DNA from: DATAVK01 sp036267755
Lineage (GTDB): Bacteria > Actinomycetota > Actinomycetes > JAFAQI01
DNA: 18,794 bases
Assembly (NCBI GenBank): GCA_036267755.1
Contig: DATAVK010000023.1
Span: 1 to 18,794 of the forward strand
Reading direction: 5' to 3'
This document shows, in pieces, positions 1 through 7,956 of this stretch. Under the pieces are notes generated by a model. It was not told the origin of the DNA. It saw only the letters and a program-made list of their open reading frames with translations, and made no database searches. A program made the translations under genes and the position numbers. Positions within the stretch are counted from its first letter, which is position 1, and the number at the start of each line of letters is the position of its first letter.

Positions 1-2335
1 CTCGGCGGCTGCGTCGGCACCTGGCTGCGGCGCCAGTTTCGAGCAGGGCGCCGTCGTCACCCTCACTGCCACTCCGGACGCGAACTCCACGTTCACCAGC
101 TGGGGGAACGTCACCTGCCAGAACTCCGATTCGAACACAACAGGAATCTGCCAGGTCCTCAACACCAGCGGTGCCAACGTGTCGGTCACGTTCACCCACG
201 ACCCCATCACCGTCAGCTACAAGGCTGACGCCGGTGCAGGCACCGGCACGATCGACACCGCGACCGCGAAGGGCGTGGCGTACAAATGCACATTCCACTG
301 CACCCTGTCGTACGCCTACCACTACGGCCCGGGATACAACATCCAGGCGTACGCCCAACCCGACCCGAATATGAAGTTCGTGCGCTGGAACGGTCCTGGC
401 TGCTCGACCGCGCAGACCTGCCTGATCAACCCCTGGGACCAGAACCTGACATACACGGCCGAGTTCGAGCCGATCACCCAGACGCTCAGCGTGCAGATGC
501 GGACCAATGACAGTGGGACGGGCAGTGGCTCCTTCCTGATCAGCTCACTCACTGGAACGACCACGTGTACGACGAGCTGCACGGTCACGGTCGACCAGGG
601 CGACACCGTCAGCCTGACCGCGCTCAACGGCGCGACCGGAACCTTCAACCGCTGGGTCACCTCGGGCGGCACATGCAGCGGTAACACCTGCTCGATCCCC
701 GTGGGCTTCGGGACGGTCAACGCCGCGGTGTACTTCGACGGCGTCCCGCAATCTCTGTCGGTGAATACGGCAGGGGTCGGGAGCGGAAGCGTCACCAGCA
801 GCATCGGAGGGATCAACTGCGGCGCGAACTGTTCATTGACCTTGCCGTACGGCTACACCGTCACTCTTCACGCGTTGCCCAGCGCCGGCAGCGTGTTCAC
901 CGGTTGGTCAGGCGATGTCGGTAGCTGCGATACCAGCCAATCGTGTGTGATCCCGTTCACCGAGACCAGGAACGTCGCCGCGACGTTCGGGTTGGCACCG
1001 GAGACCTTGACCGTGACGACCGACGGCAACGGTGCCGGTAGCGTCTCCAGTGACGTTGGCGGGATCGACTGCGGCAGCAGCTGCACTGCACCGATCGCGG
1101 CCAACGACGACGTGACCCTCACGGCGGCTCCGGACGCGACAAGCTCGACCTTCACAGGCTGGTCAGGTGACATCGGAGCCTGCTCGGACTCGAGCCCCAC
1201 GTGCGTCGTGACCATGGATCAAGCCCGCACGATCGACGCGAACTTCACCTTGATCCCGCGTCACCTCACCCTCACGACGGACGGCACGGGCACCGGCACG
1301 ATCTCCAGCGACCCCTCGGGCATCGACTGCGGGACAACGTGCTCGGCTGACTACGACCACGGCACGACCGTGACGCTCACCGCTACTCCCGACGCCGGTT
1401 CGGGGTTTGCCGGCTGGACCGGTGACTGCTCCGGGACCGACCCGTGCACCGTGACGCTCGATGCCGCTAAGTCAGTCGGCGCCACCTTCACGCTGCTGCC
1501 GCTGCACACCCTCGCCGTGACCCGGGCAGGCAACGGATCGGGCACCGTCAATACCGACGACGCAACCATCGACTGCGGTCCGGGGAGCTCGCCCTGCTCG
1601 CACGATTACCCGAGCGACGCCGTGGTCACCCTGCACGCGGTCCCGACGGACGTGAAGTCCATCTTCACCGGCTGGTCCGGGGCATGCTCGGGCACCGACG
1701 ACTCGTGCCAGGTCGCGCTGGACCAGGTGCGCGCCGTCACCGCGACCTTCGCGCTCGTCTCGGTTCCGTCGACGACGGCGCTCACTTTGTCGACTGCCTC
1801 TCGCGCGTACGGCGGGTCGAGCACCGCGAAGGTGACCGTCACGGGCGGGTCCGATCCGGTGAGCGGGCAGGTGTCCCTGTTCGACGGGAAGACCGTCATC
1901 GGGAGGGGAAGCCTGGCCGCTGGCTCGGTGACCATCGCGATCCCGAAGACACTGGCCGTCGGCGTCCACACGCTGAGTGCCAAGTACGCCGGCGCCATCC
2001 CGCTGATGGCCTCGACCTCGGCGGCCAAGCCGCTGGCCGTGGTCAAGGCGCCGTCGACCGTGACGGGCAAGCTGGCCAAGTCGACGGTCACGACCAAGGT
2101 GAAGCCGAAGGTCGTGGTCACCGTCACGACATCGGCTGGCGTCGCGTCGGGGACCGTGACCATCAAGCGCGGCTCCAAGGTCATCGGCCACGGCACGCTG
2201 AAGAACGGGAAGATCACTGTCACGCTGGCCACCTTGAAGGCCGGCAAGTACAAGCTGACCGTGGTCTACGGCGGGTCTGCCACCTCATCGGCTGCGACCT
2301 CGAAGGTCATCACCCTGACGGTCAAGAAGACGTAG
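1..2335 (+). CDS. Secreted InlB-repeat / Ig-like repeat protein, 3' part (5' end outside window)
   Basis: The reading frame is open from base 2 to the TAG at 2333-2335, so the gene starts upstream of the window. The visible protein is one partial and six full repeats of about 80-90 residues (approximate bases 197-474, 475-744, 745-997, 998-1258, 1259-1498, 1499-1765). They end in strand motifs such as FTGWSGD and xATF, which match the divergent InlB B-repeat family. Most repeats carry one Cys pair near the start (DCGSSC type) and a second near the end (CSGTDPC type), so intra-repeat disulfides are likely and the protein is probably exported. Two Ig-like domains of the Big_3_5 type follow (about 1766-2050 and 2051-2332), the second Lys-rich. 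There is no LPXTG or terminal membrane segment, so wall attachment is not evident. The signal peptide would lie outside the window. Function is probably adhesive or structural, which is inference. The downstream ligase gene begins 52 bp later and looks unrelated. Confidence 0.85.
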   Translation, partial: SAAASAPGCGASFEQGAVVTLTATPDANSTFTSWGNVTCQNSDSNTTGICQVLNTSGANVSVTFTHDPITVSYKADAGAGTGTIDTATAKGVAYKCTFHCTLSYAYHYGPGYNIQAYAQPDPNMKFVRWNGPGCSTAQTCLINPWDQNLTYTAEFEPITQTLSVQMRTNDSGTGSGSFLISSLTGTTTCTTSCTVTVDQGDTVSLTALNGATGTFNRWVTSGGTCSGNTCSIPVGFGTVNAAVYFDGVPQSLSVNTAGVGSGSVTSSIGGINCGANCSLTLPYGYTVTLHALPSAGSVFTGWSGDVGSCDTSQSCVIPFTETRNVAATFGLAPETLTVTTDGNGAGSVSSDVGGIDCGSSCTAPIAANDDVTLTAAPDATSSTFTGWSGDIGACSDSSPTCVVTMDQARTIDANFTLIPRHLTLTTDGTGTGTISSDPSGIDCGTTCSADYDHGTTVTLTATPDAGSGFAGWTGDCSGTDPCTVTLDAAKSVGATFTLLPLHTLAVTRAGNGSGTVNTDDATIDCGPGSSPCSHDYPSDAVVTLHAVPTDVKSIFTGWSGACSGTDDSCQVALDQVRAVTATFALVSVPSTTALTLSTASRAYGGSSTAKVTVTGGSDPVSGQVSLFDGKTVIGRGSLAAGSVTIAIPKTLAVGVHTLSAKYAGAIPLMASTSAAKPLAVVKAPSTVTGKLAKSTVTTKVKPKVVVTVTTSAGVASGTVTIKRGSKVIGHGTLKNGKITVTLATLKAGKYKLTVVYGGSATSSAATSKVITLTVKKT

Positions 2336-2387
2336 CCGGCGGAAGTCTGACAGGCTCATGGTCTGATCCCGTCGGGGAGGGGCTGGC

Positions 2388-3869
2388 GTGGGCGAAGACG
2401 TCGAGAGCCAAGAGTTCAGCCGGCAGGACCGGCGGCTCTATCGCAAGAAGCTGCGCAGCTGTCTGGATGTCTTTGCCCGGATGCTCGGCAAGTCGAAGTT
2501 CGACTTCGAGCGACCGCTGACCGGGCTCGAGATCGAGTTCAACCTCGTCGACGCCAACCAGGACCCCGCGATGCGCAATGCCGACGTACTCGGCGCGATC
2601 GCCAACGACGACTTCCAGACCGAGCTGGGTCAGTTCAACATCGAGATCAACGTCCGGCCGCGCAGCCTCCTCGGGACCGCGACCGTCGAGCTGGAGGCCG
2701 AGCTGCGCGCCAGCCTCAACGACGCCGAGGAACGCGCCCGCTCGGTCGGAGCGCACATCGTCATGATCGGCATGCTGCCGACGCTGACCCCTGACCACCT
2801 CACGCACGACTCGTTGAGTGCCAACCCTCGCTATGCGCTGATCAACGAGCAGATCTTCGCCGCGCGCGGCGAGGACCTCTACATCGAGATCGACGGGCAC
2901 GAGCGGCTTGCGACGCACGCGGACACGATCGCGCCGGAGGCGGCCTGCACGAGCGTGCAGTTCCACCTGCAGGTGAGTCCGTCGGAGTACGCGGCGGCGT
3001 GGAACTCGGCCCAGTGCATCGCCGGTGTCCAGCTCGCGCTGGGTGCGAACTCGCCGTTCCTGTTCGGCAAGGAGCTGTGGCGGGAGACCCGGGTCGCGCT
3101 CTTCGAGCAGGCCACCGACACTCGCCCGCAGGAGCTCAAAGAGCAGGGTGTCCGGCCCCGGGTGTGGTTCGGCGAGCGATGGATCACCTCGATCTTCGAC
3201 CAGTTCGAGGAGAACGTGCGCTATTTCCCGGCGCTGCTGCCGGTCTGCGACGACGAGGACCCGGTGGCCGTACTCGCCCGCGGCGACACCCCCAGGCTCG
3301 CCGAGCTGCGGATGCACAACGGCACCATCTACCGCTGGAACCGGCCGATCTACGACGTCTTCCGGGGAAAGCCGCACGTGCGCGTCGAGAACCGGGTGCT
3401 GCCCGCCGGCCCGACGGTCGTCGACGTCCTGGCCAACGGCGCCCTGTACTACGGCCTGCTGCGCGGGTTGATGTCACAGGACCGGCCGCTGTGGTCGCAG
3501 ATGTCGTTCGCCGCCGCCGCCGACAACTTCGAGACCGGCGCTCGTGAAGGCATCAACGCACAGCTGTTCTGGCCGGGCGTCGGCACCGTTCCCGCTACCG
3601 AGCTGGTGCTGCGGCGGCTGCTGCCGCTTGCGCATCAGGGCCTGAGCGACTGGGGTGTCGACGCCGCGGTGAGCGACCGGCTGCTCGGCATCATCGAGCA
3701 GCGCTGCACGACCCACCAGAACGGTGCCGAGTGGCAGGCGCGGATGTTCCATCACATCGAGGACAGCAAGCAGCCGCTGGACCGACGCGACTCGCTCCGG
3801 GAGATGCTCCGCCGGTACGTCGATCACATGCACAGCAACGAGCCGGTCCACAGCTGGCCGATCGACTGA
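2388..3869 (+). CDS. Glutamate-cysteine ligase family (GCS2) carboxylate-amine ligase
   Basis: The 493-aa protein belongs to the GCS2 ligase family, whose members use ATP to join the gamma-carboxylate of glutamate, or a related acid, to an amine. Family-like blocks are GLEIEFNL (about residues 45-52), TELGQFNIEINVRP, ACTSVQFHLQV, GANSPFLFGKELWRETR and RVENRVLPAGPTVVD; the acidic residues of the first two are expected to bind Mg-ATP. The length fits the longer actinobacterial branch (about 490-500 aa) rather than the YbdK type of about 370 aa. The GTG start is supported by a GGGAGG box at 2375-2380, seven bases upstream. The substrate is not known. It is probably not the dedicated EgtA of ergothioneine synthesis, because no other ergothioneine gene is nearby. 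It converges on an ATP-grasp gene, which suggests a shared pathway (inference). Confidence 0.88.
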   Translation: MGEDVESQEFSRQDRRLYRKKLRSCLDVFARMLGKSKFDFERPLTGLEIEFNLVDANQDPAMRNADVLGAIANDDFQTELGQFNIEINVRPRSLLGTATVELEAELRASLNDAEERARSVGAHIVMIGMLPTLTPDHLTHDSLSANPRYALINEQIFAARGEDLYIEIDGHERLATHADTIAPEAACTSVQFHLQVSPSEYAAAWNSAQCIAGVQLALGANSPFLFGKELWRETRVALFEQATDTRPQELKEQGVRPRVWFGERWITSIFDQFEENVRYFPALLPVCDDEDPVAVLARGDTPRLAELRMHNGTIYRWNRPIYDVFRGKPHVRVENRVLPAGPTVVDVLANGALYYGLLRGLMSQDRPLWSQMSFAAAADNFETGAREGINAQLFWPGVGTVPATELVLRRLLPLAHQGLSDWGVDAAVSDRLLGIIEQRCTTHQNGAEWQARMFHHIEDSKQPLDRRDSLREMLRRYVDHMHSNEPVHSWPID

Positions 3870-3880
3870 CCTGTCAGGAC

Positions 3881-3900
3881 GCCCGAGCGTGGCCTTGGGC
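3881..3900. terminator. Possible hairpin between convergent genes
   Basis: GCCCGAG (3881-3887) can pair with CTTGGGC (3894-3900) through a 7-bp stem with one G-U pair and a 6-base loop. A weaker outer pair, TGTCAG (3872-3877) with CTGACA (3909-3914), flanks it. The hairpin lies in the 55-bp gap between the convergent ligase and ATP-grasp genes, so it could end transcription from either side. There is no T-tract, so it is not a canonical intrinsic terminator. Confidence 0.35.
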
Positions 3901-3924
3901 CGAGGGCACTGACAAGTCCTGGCG

Positions 3925-5175
3925 TTAGGTGACCAGGCGGGCGCGTTCGTCGTGTGCCCAGGCGGCCAGCAGACCGCGGTAGTGGGCGATGAACTGGTCG
4001 TGCTCGTGGGCGGGGAAGGTCGACCGGACCGTCTCGACGAGCAGTCGGTCGAAGTCGGAGCCTTCCACCCATTCGAGGACTGCCTCGTCGAGATGAGCCA
4101 GCCGGCTCGCGCAGAAGTCGCCGTACCGCTCGACCTCGAAGTAGTCGTCCGCCAACGAGCGGTACGCCGAAAGCTTCTCGCCGTAGTTCAGGTCGGTGCG
4201 GTCGGCGATGTCGAAGTAGCGCCGGGTATCCAGGTCGTAGCGCGGTTGACGTCCCGTGACGGTGCAGAACACAGTCCATTTCGCCAATGCCTTGATGGCC
4301 CACGGGAAGTAGTAATGCAGGCTCGTGATCGCCACGTCGGGGCACGCGTTGGCGTAGTCGATCGGGTAGACCACGCCGTCCTTGACGAGCGTCTCGCACG
4401 AGTTGAACTCCCAGCGGAAGAACGCGTTGACGAGACGTCCGATGGTCACGACCTCGTCACCGGTCGACGCGTCGAGGAAGTCGTGGCTGACGGAGTAGCG
4501 GCCATGCATCGGCTGGTCGGGGTCGAAGTTCATGACCATCGTCTCGGCGCCGATCGACAGGCTCCGGGCGAAAATGTCGAACCCGTCGACGGCCTTCTGC
4601 AGGTGCATCAGCCGTTGCCCCGACTCGTCGTAGGCGCGGTGCAGGTCGGCAGCGTTGCGGATCTGGGTGACGCCCACCCACGCGCCACCGTCGTACGGCT
4701 TCATGAACAACGGGTAGCCCATCTGCTCGGCGATGGCGTCGAGGTCGAACGGCTGGTTGTAGCGCTCCGCGGTGTAGGCGTACTTGGCGTGGTCGGGTGG
4801 GTTCTTGTACGGAACGAGAACGGTCTCGGGGACGTGCAGCCCGAGCCGCATCATCGCGCAGTACGCCGCGTGCTTCTCCATGCTCTGGAACGTGAACGGG
4901 CTGTTGAAGAGGTACACGTCGTCGACGAGCGCGGCCTTCTTCAGCCACTCCCGCGGGTGGTAGTACCAGTAGGCGAGCCGGTCGATGACCAGGTCGTACC
5001 GGGGCTTGCTCTGCAGGTCGAACGGCTCGATCGTGACCCGCTCGATGTCGTAGGAGTGCTCGCTCCCGCTCGCATCGGTGACCGTGCCGACGCGGTGCAT
5101 GATCGCCTCGAAGGCCGCCGGCCAGTCCTGCTCGGTTCCGAGCAGGAGCCCGACCAGGTGGTTAGTAGCGGCCAC
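3925..5175 (-). CDS. ATP-grasp ligase-like protein (RimK/carboxylate-amine ligase type)
   Basis: The 416-aa protein looks like an ATP-grasp enzyme, a fold that activates a carboxylate as acyl phosphate and joins it to an amine or thiol. The N-terminal 100 residues resemble a pre-ATP-grasp domain. A central stretch, PLFMKPYDGGAWVGV, supplies a likely nucleotide-binding Lys159 and Gly-rich loop. DYANACPD (about 273-280) looks like the late Mg-binding Asp/Asn motif of the superfamily. Substrate and product are unknown. The GTG start is supported by GAGGAG (complement of 5181-5186) five bases upstream, which overlaps the stop of the preceding esterase gene. The stop is TAA at 3927-3925. It is last in a minus-strand run with two hydrolases and a mycothiol-type enzyme, and it faces a GCS2 ligase. 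Two ligase folds side by side suggest a tripeptide- or amide-like metabolite (inference). Confidence 0.82.
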   Translation of the reverse strand: MAATNHLVGLLLGTEQDWPAAFEAIMHRVGTVTDASGSEHSYDIERVTIEPFDLQSKPRYDLVIDRLAYWYYHPREWLKKAALVDDVYLFNSPFTFQSMEKHAAYCAMMRLGLHVPETVLVPYKNPPDHAKYAYTAERYNQPFDLDAIAEQMGYPLFMKPYDGGAWVGVTQIRNAADLHRAYDESGQRLMHLQKAVDGFDIFARSLSIGAETMVMNFDPDQPMHGRYSVSHDFLDASTGDEVVTIGRLVNAFFRWEFNSCETLVKDGVVYPIDYANACPDVAITSLHYYFPWAIKALAKWTVFCTVTGRQPRYDLDTRRYFDIADRTDLNYGEKLSAYRSLADDYFEVERYGDFCASRLAHLDEAVLEWVEGSDFDRLLVETVRSTFPAHEHDQFIAHYRGLLAAWAHDERARLVT

Positions 5176-5180
5176 AGCGT

Positions 5181-5186
5181 CTCCTC
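5181..5186 (-). promoter_or_regulatory. Ribosome binding site GAGGAG of the ATP-grasp gene
   Basis: The minus strand reads GAGGAG here, five bases before the GTG at 5175. It overlaps the TGA of the upstream esterase (5187-5185), so termination and re-initiation are probably coupled. This site decides the ATP-grasp start. Confidence 0.7.
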
Positions 5187-5913
5187 AGCAGAATCGCGGC
5201 AGGTGGTGACGGAGCTGAGCCTGCCATGACGGCCAGTCGTGCGGGATGTCGTAGCCCCACACGTCCAGCTCGTGGCGGATTCCCTTGCTGGACAGCAGCT
5301 CGGCGAACGCCCGGGTGCTCGGCAGCGCTCCGGTCGGGTCGACTTCCCACGATCCCTGACCGACCACCAGCAACAGGCTCACGGCCCCCCGCAGCCAGTC
5401 CAGGTGGCTGCCGTGCAGGTTGGCGACGTACGCCATGGGGTTGTGGAAGTAGGTCGCGTCACCTGGCTCACCCCATGCGTGCCACGACGTCGGGTCGTAG
5501 TTGCCGGAAAGGCACATCGCGAGCGGGAACTTCTCCGCGTGCCGCAGCGCGATGTTCGCCGCGTGATAGGCCCCGAGGCTGCAGCCCAGCGTCGCGATCT
5601 CGGTCGCGCCATCACAGTCGCCGGCGATCCACGGGACGACGCTGTCGAGGATCCAGCGCTCGTAACCGTCGTGACGGCGGGCTCGTTCCTCGATCGGCTC
5701 CGCGACGTTGGACCACGTGGCGCCGTCGCCGCTGTCGACGCAGTAGAGCTTCACGCGGCCGGCGTCGATCAGATCCGCGACGGCACCGACCATGCCGTTG
5801 TTCTCGAAGTCCCACGCCCGACCCTGCTCGGACGGAAAGACCAGGACCGGCCGGCCGTAGTGGCCGTAAGCGACCATCGACAGCGGATCGAGGTCGACCT
5901 GGTCACGACGCAT
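5185..5913 (-). CDS. Esterase family alpha/beta hydrolase (COG4947-like)
   Basis: This is an alpha/beta-hydrolase of about 242 aa without a signal peptide. The nucleophile elbow is GCSLG, with Ser112 from the ATG start, and the likely catalytic His is His225 in the C-terminal GYDIPHDWPSW motif. VLVFPSEQG near the N-terminus and the end HHLPRFC are typical of a group of actinobacterial esterases. The substrate is unknown; hydrolysis of an ester or amide made by the neighbouring ligases is inference. The ATG at 5913 is preferred. A GTG at 5919 is in frame and adds two residues, giving an overlap of 11 or 17 bp with the upstream hydrolase. The ATP-grasp start lies 9 bp past its stop. These spacings indicate one operon. 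Confidence 0.85.
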   Translation of the reverse strand: MRRDQVDLDPLSMVAYGHYGRPVLVFPSEQGRAWDFENNGMVGAVADLIDAGRVKLYCVDSGDGATWSNVAEPIEERARRHDGYERWILDSVVPWIAGDCDGATEIATLGCSLGAYHAANIALRHAEKFPLAMCLSGNYDPTSWHAWGEPGDATYFHNPMAYVANLHGSHLDWLRGAVSLLLVVGQGSWEVDPTGALPSTRAFAELLSSKGIRHELDVWGYDIPHDWPSWQAQLRHHLPRFC

Positions 5914-6958
5914 GGGCACCGACCACGTCGGTCACCAGAGTGCTGAGGTTCGGGTCGAGCGCATCACGCCACGCGGTGAAGTTGTGCGCGTCACGTAGTA
6001 GGACGAGCTCCGCCGGATACCCGAGCCCCTGCAGAGCGTGCGCCATGGCGGCATTGTTTCCCAAGTTCTCCTCGACGACACCGCAGGTGAGGACGGTCGG
6101 CACCGGATGCGGATCGGACGACGCGGCCAGCACGTCGGCCACGAACCCGGTCACCGCGGCAAAGCCTGAGAACCCGGACTCCTGCGGGTCGAGCACCGGA
6201 GTGAAGAAGCTCCCGGACTGCAGCAGCAAGGCATCGAACACCTGCGGCTGCATCCGATGTGCGTGCAGCATCGCCAGGCCGCCCAGGCTCACTCCGACAC
6301 CCACTCGCAAGGTGGTCGGGACCAGGTTGTCCAGCACGGTCATCAGGTCGGTGCACAACGCGGACGCGTACGTCGGGTTCGCTGAGTACCACTCGTTGCG
6401 CTCGGCCGGCCCGAGCAGCGCCGCGCGCAACGGAGGCAACGCACCGGCCGCGATCGCCGTACCGAGGTAGTGCGTCAGGCCGCCCAGACTGGCGTACTCA
6501 GGCCCATCGTGTACGACGAGCAACGGCACGGCATCGTCGGCAGCGAGGCTGCTCGGCGCCCACACCGTCGCGGTCACCGGCGACTCGAGACCGGGGGCGG
6601 CTATCTCCAGTGGAGCTTCCTCGGCCGCCAGCGGCTCGGCGTCGAGCCATCGCGGCGGCCGGTAGCCGGGGAGCTCCACCACCGACTTGTCGCCGAAGGC
6701 GCCGCTCGCACGCCGTGGGTTGGCGGGATCGGTAATCGTGGTGCGGTGCCCGTTGTGGTCCTCGATCTCGAGGAGGTACTCCATCCGGTCGACATCCGGC
6801 CGCGGGATCTCCAACCGCCAGGTCCGAGACACCCGGGTGAACAGCAGCGGGTCGGGCAGCCCGATCTCCTGGACGAGGCGCACCGCGGCCAGCCGGTGGT
6901 GGCGGTCGACGAGCTCGAACCCGACGGCTGGCCCATCGACCGTCGGTGAGCTCACCAC
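5903..6958 (-). CDS. Enterochelin-esterase-like alpha/beta hydrolase with N-terminal E-set-like domain
   Basis: The 351-aa protein has two parts. Residues about 35-105 look like the immunoglobulin-like E-set (CBM48-like) domain found at the N-terminus of Fes-type esterases. Residues about 125-350 form an esterase-D/Fes-like hydrolase. LLVVHDGPEY (about 146-155) is the usual oxyanion-side motif, GVSLGG holds nucleophile Ser224, and His325 in DAHNFTAW is the likely catalytic His. No signal peptide is seen, so it is probably cytosolic. The start is GTG at 6958, or the adjacent GTG at 6955; the preceding stop is only 7 bp upstream, so translation is probably coupled. Cleavage of a siderophore or another ester-linked small molecule would fit the family, but no siderophore synthesis genes are visible. 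Two unrelated hydrolases in tandem may act on successive bonds of one compound (inference). Confidence 0.83.
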   Translation of the reverse strand: MVSSPTVDGPAVGFELVDRHHRLAAVRLVQEIGLPDPLLFTRVSRTWRLEIPRPDVDRMEYLLEIEDHNGHRTTITDPANPRRASGAFGDKSVVELPGYRPPRWLDAEPLAAEEAPLEIAAPGLESPVTATVWAPSSLAADDAVPLLVVHDGPEYASLGGLTHYLGTAIAAGALPPLRAALLGPAERNEWYSANPTYASALCTDLMTVLDNLVPTTLRVGVGVSLGGLAMLHAHRMQPQVFDALLLQSGSFFTPVLDPQESGFSGFAAVTGFVADVLAASSDPHPVPTVLTCGVVEENLGNNAAMAHALQGLGYPAELVLLRDAHNFTAWRDALDPNLSTLVTDVVGAHAS

Positions 6959-6965
6959 CCGGACC

Positions 6966-7604
6966 CTAGTCGGGATGGACGCGGGTGCGGAGCAGCGCAG
7001 CTCCCTCGCCGGACAGCTCGTCGAGACCGGCGCTACGTCCGGTCATCGCGAGCACGAGCGCTATTCCGGGGCCGGCGACCTCGGGTCCGTCACCGTGCGA
7101 CCAGCCGGTGTCCGTCGCGACCAGCCGCAGTCCTCGGATCCGCTTCTTGCCGCCGACCGGGAAGCTGGCAGTGGTGTACATGTCCAGGCATGCGTTCACG
7201 GCTGCGGCGGTTGGCGTGCCTCGCCGGCCGACCGGTCGGAGGATGTCTTCGCGGTGTACGACGACCTCACCGAGCATGGCAGTGGCCGGTGCTGGCGGGC
7301 GGTTGGTGGTGCTGGTCCGGAGTTGCAGCCGCTCGATGATCTGCGTCGGCGTGAGCGTGCCGAGCGCATGCGCGTCCCGGTCGATCATCGTGTTGAACCG
7401 GAAGCCGTTTCTCGCCATCCCCTTCGCGAAGTTGGCGGGAGTTTGTTCCGCGCCCGCAACGACGTGCGCCGCCGCGAGTTGGACCGTCCAGCCGTGACAC
7501 AGCGAGGGGGTCGCCCAGTGTCCGGGCGTCAACTCCGCCAGGTCCTCGCTCAACGCTGCTCGCTCGGCGTGGATCATCGACCAGGTCGCCGTGTCATCCG
7601 CCAT
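6966..7604 (-). CDS. Maleylpyruvate isomerase family, mycothiol-dependent enzyme (DinB/MDMPI fold)
   Basis: The 212-aa protein matches the MDMPI N-terminal / DinB-like four-helix family. Its members bind a divalent metal and several use mycothiol as cofactor. Likely metal ligands are His47 in AAAHVVAG and Glu113 and His117 in GEVVVHRED; the motif SLCHGWTVQLAAAHV is typical of the family. The C-terminal part (about 125-212) is the variable second domain. The specific reaction cannot be told from sequence, since the family covers isomerases, thiol transferases and uncharacterised members. The start is ATG at 7604, with a moderate GAGAGCGAG purine stretch upstream. It is the first gene of a close run with the two esterases and the ATP-grasp gene, which hints at a thiol-linked substrate (inference). 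An 84-bp gap separates it from the upstream 84-aa gene. Confidence 0.83.
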   Translation of the reverse strand: MADDTATWSMIHAERAALSEDLAELTPGHWATPSLCHGWTVQLAAAHVVAGAEQTPANFAKGMARNGFRFNTMIDRDAHALGTLTPTQIIERLQLRTSTTNRPPAPATAMLGEVVVHREDILRPVGRRGTPTAAAVNACLDMYTTASFPVGGKKRIRGLRLVATDTGWSHGDGPEVAGPGIALVLAMTGRSAGLDELSGEGAALLRTRVHPD

Positions 7605-7688
7605 TGCCGTCTCGCTCTCTTGGGTCGTGGGCGCGATTGTCCGCTGCCCAATACGACGAGCGGCAGATCAGAGAATCGACAGCCGGCG

Positions 7689-7943
7689 TCAGCCGGGGTT
7701 TCGCAGCCGGCCCAACGGTTGGCTGAGGTTCGCGGGGCACCAGCCGCTTCGGGTCGTGCTGCAGCGACGCGTGGACGGCGGCGGCAAGTGACCGTGCAGG
7801 TGCCACTCGCTTCCGTCGTACGACCAGTGCAGGTACTTCTCTTCCCAAGGCCGGTTGACCAGGAGCCGGCGTTCGAGCAGCTCCTGCTGCATGGCGTGGA
7901 ACTCCCGAAACCGGGCCGCAATCCGCGCGAGCCGTCGCTTCAT
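7689..7943 (-). CDS. Small hypothetical protein, 84 aa
   Basis: I do not recognise this gene. It encodes 84 residues: a basic, amphipathic N-terminal helix (about 1-30), an aromatic central segment containing NRPWEEKYLHWSYDG and WHLHGHLPPP (about 30-56), and a polar tail with two Cys. There is no membrane segment or signal peptide. The ATG at 7943 is supported by GGAGAA six bases upstream, just past the RDD gene's TAA, with 13 bp between the genes. It is therefore the third gene of the 10313-7689 operon. The good ribosome site and the non-repetitive aromatic composition argue that it is real, although the last 25 residues look less constrained. Confidence 0.6.
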   Translation of the reverse strand: MKRRLARIAARFREFHAMQQELLERRLLVNRPWEEKYLHWSYDGSEWHLHGHLPPPSTRRCSTTRSGWCPANLSQPLGRLRNPG

Positions 7944-7956
7944 GACGGCTTCTCCG

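Noticed and set aside
3952..5229. Long plus-strand open frame opposite the ATP-grasp gene
   Set aside because: It is antisense to a gene with clear family motifs, is rich in Val/Arg/Asp in the way typical of high-GC shadow frames, and has no recognisable domain.
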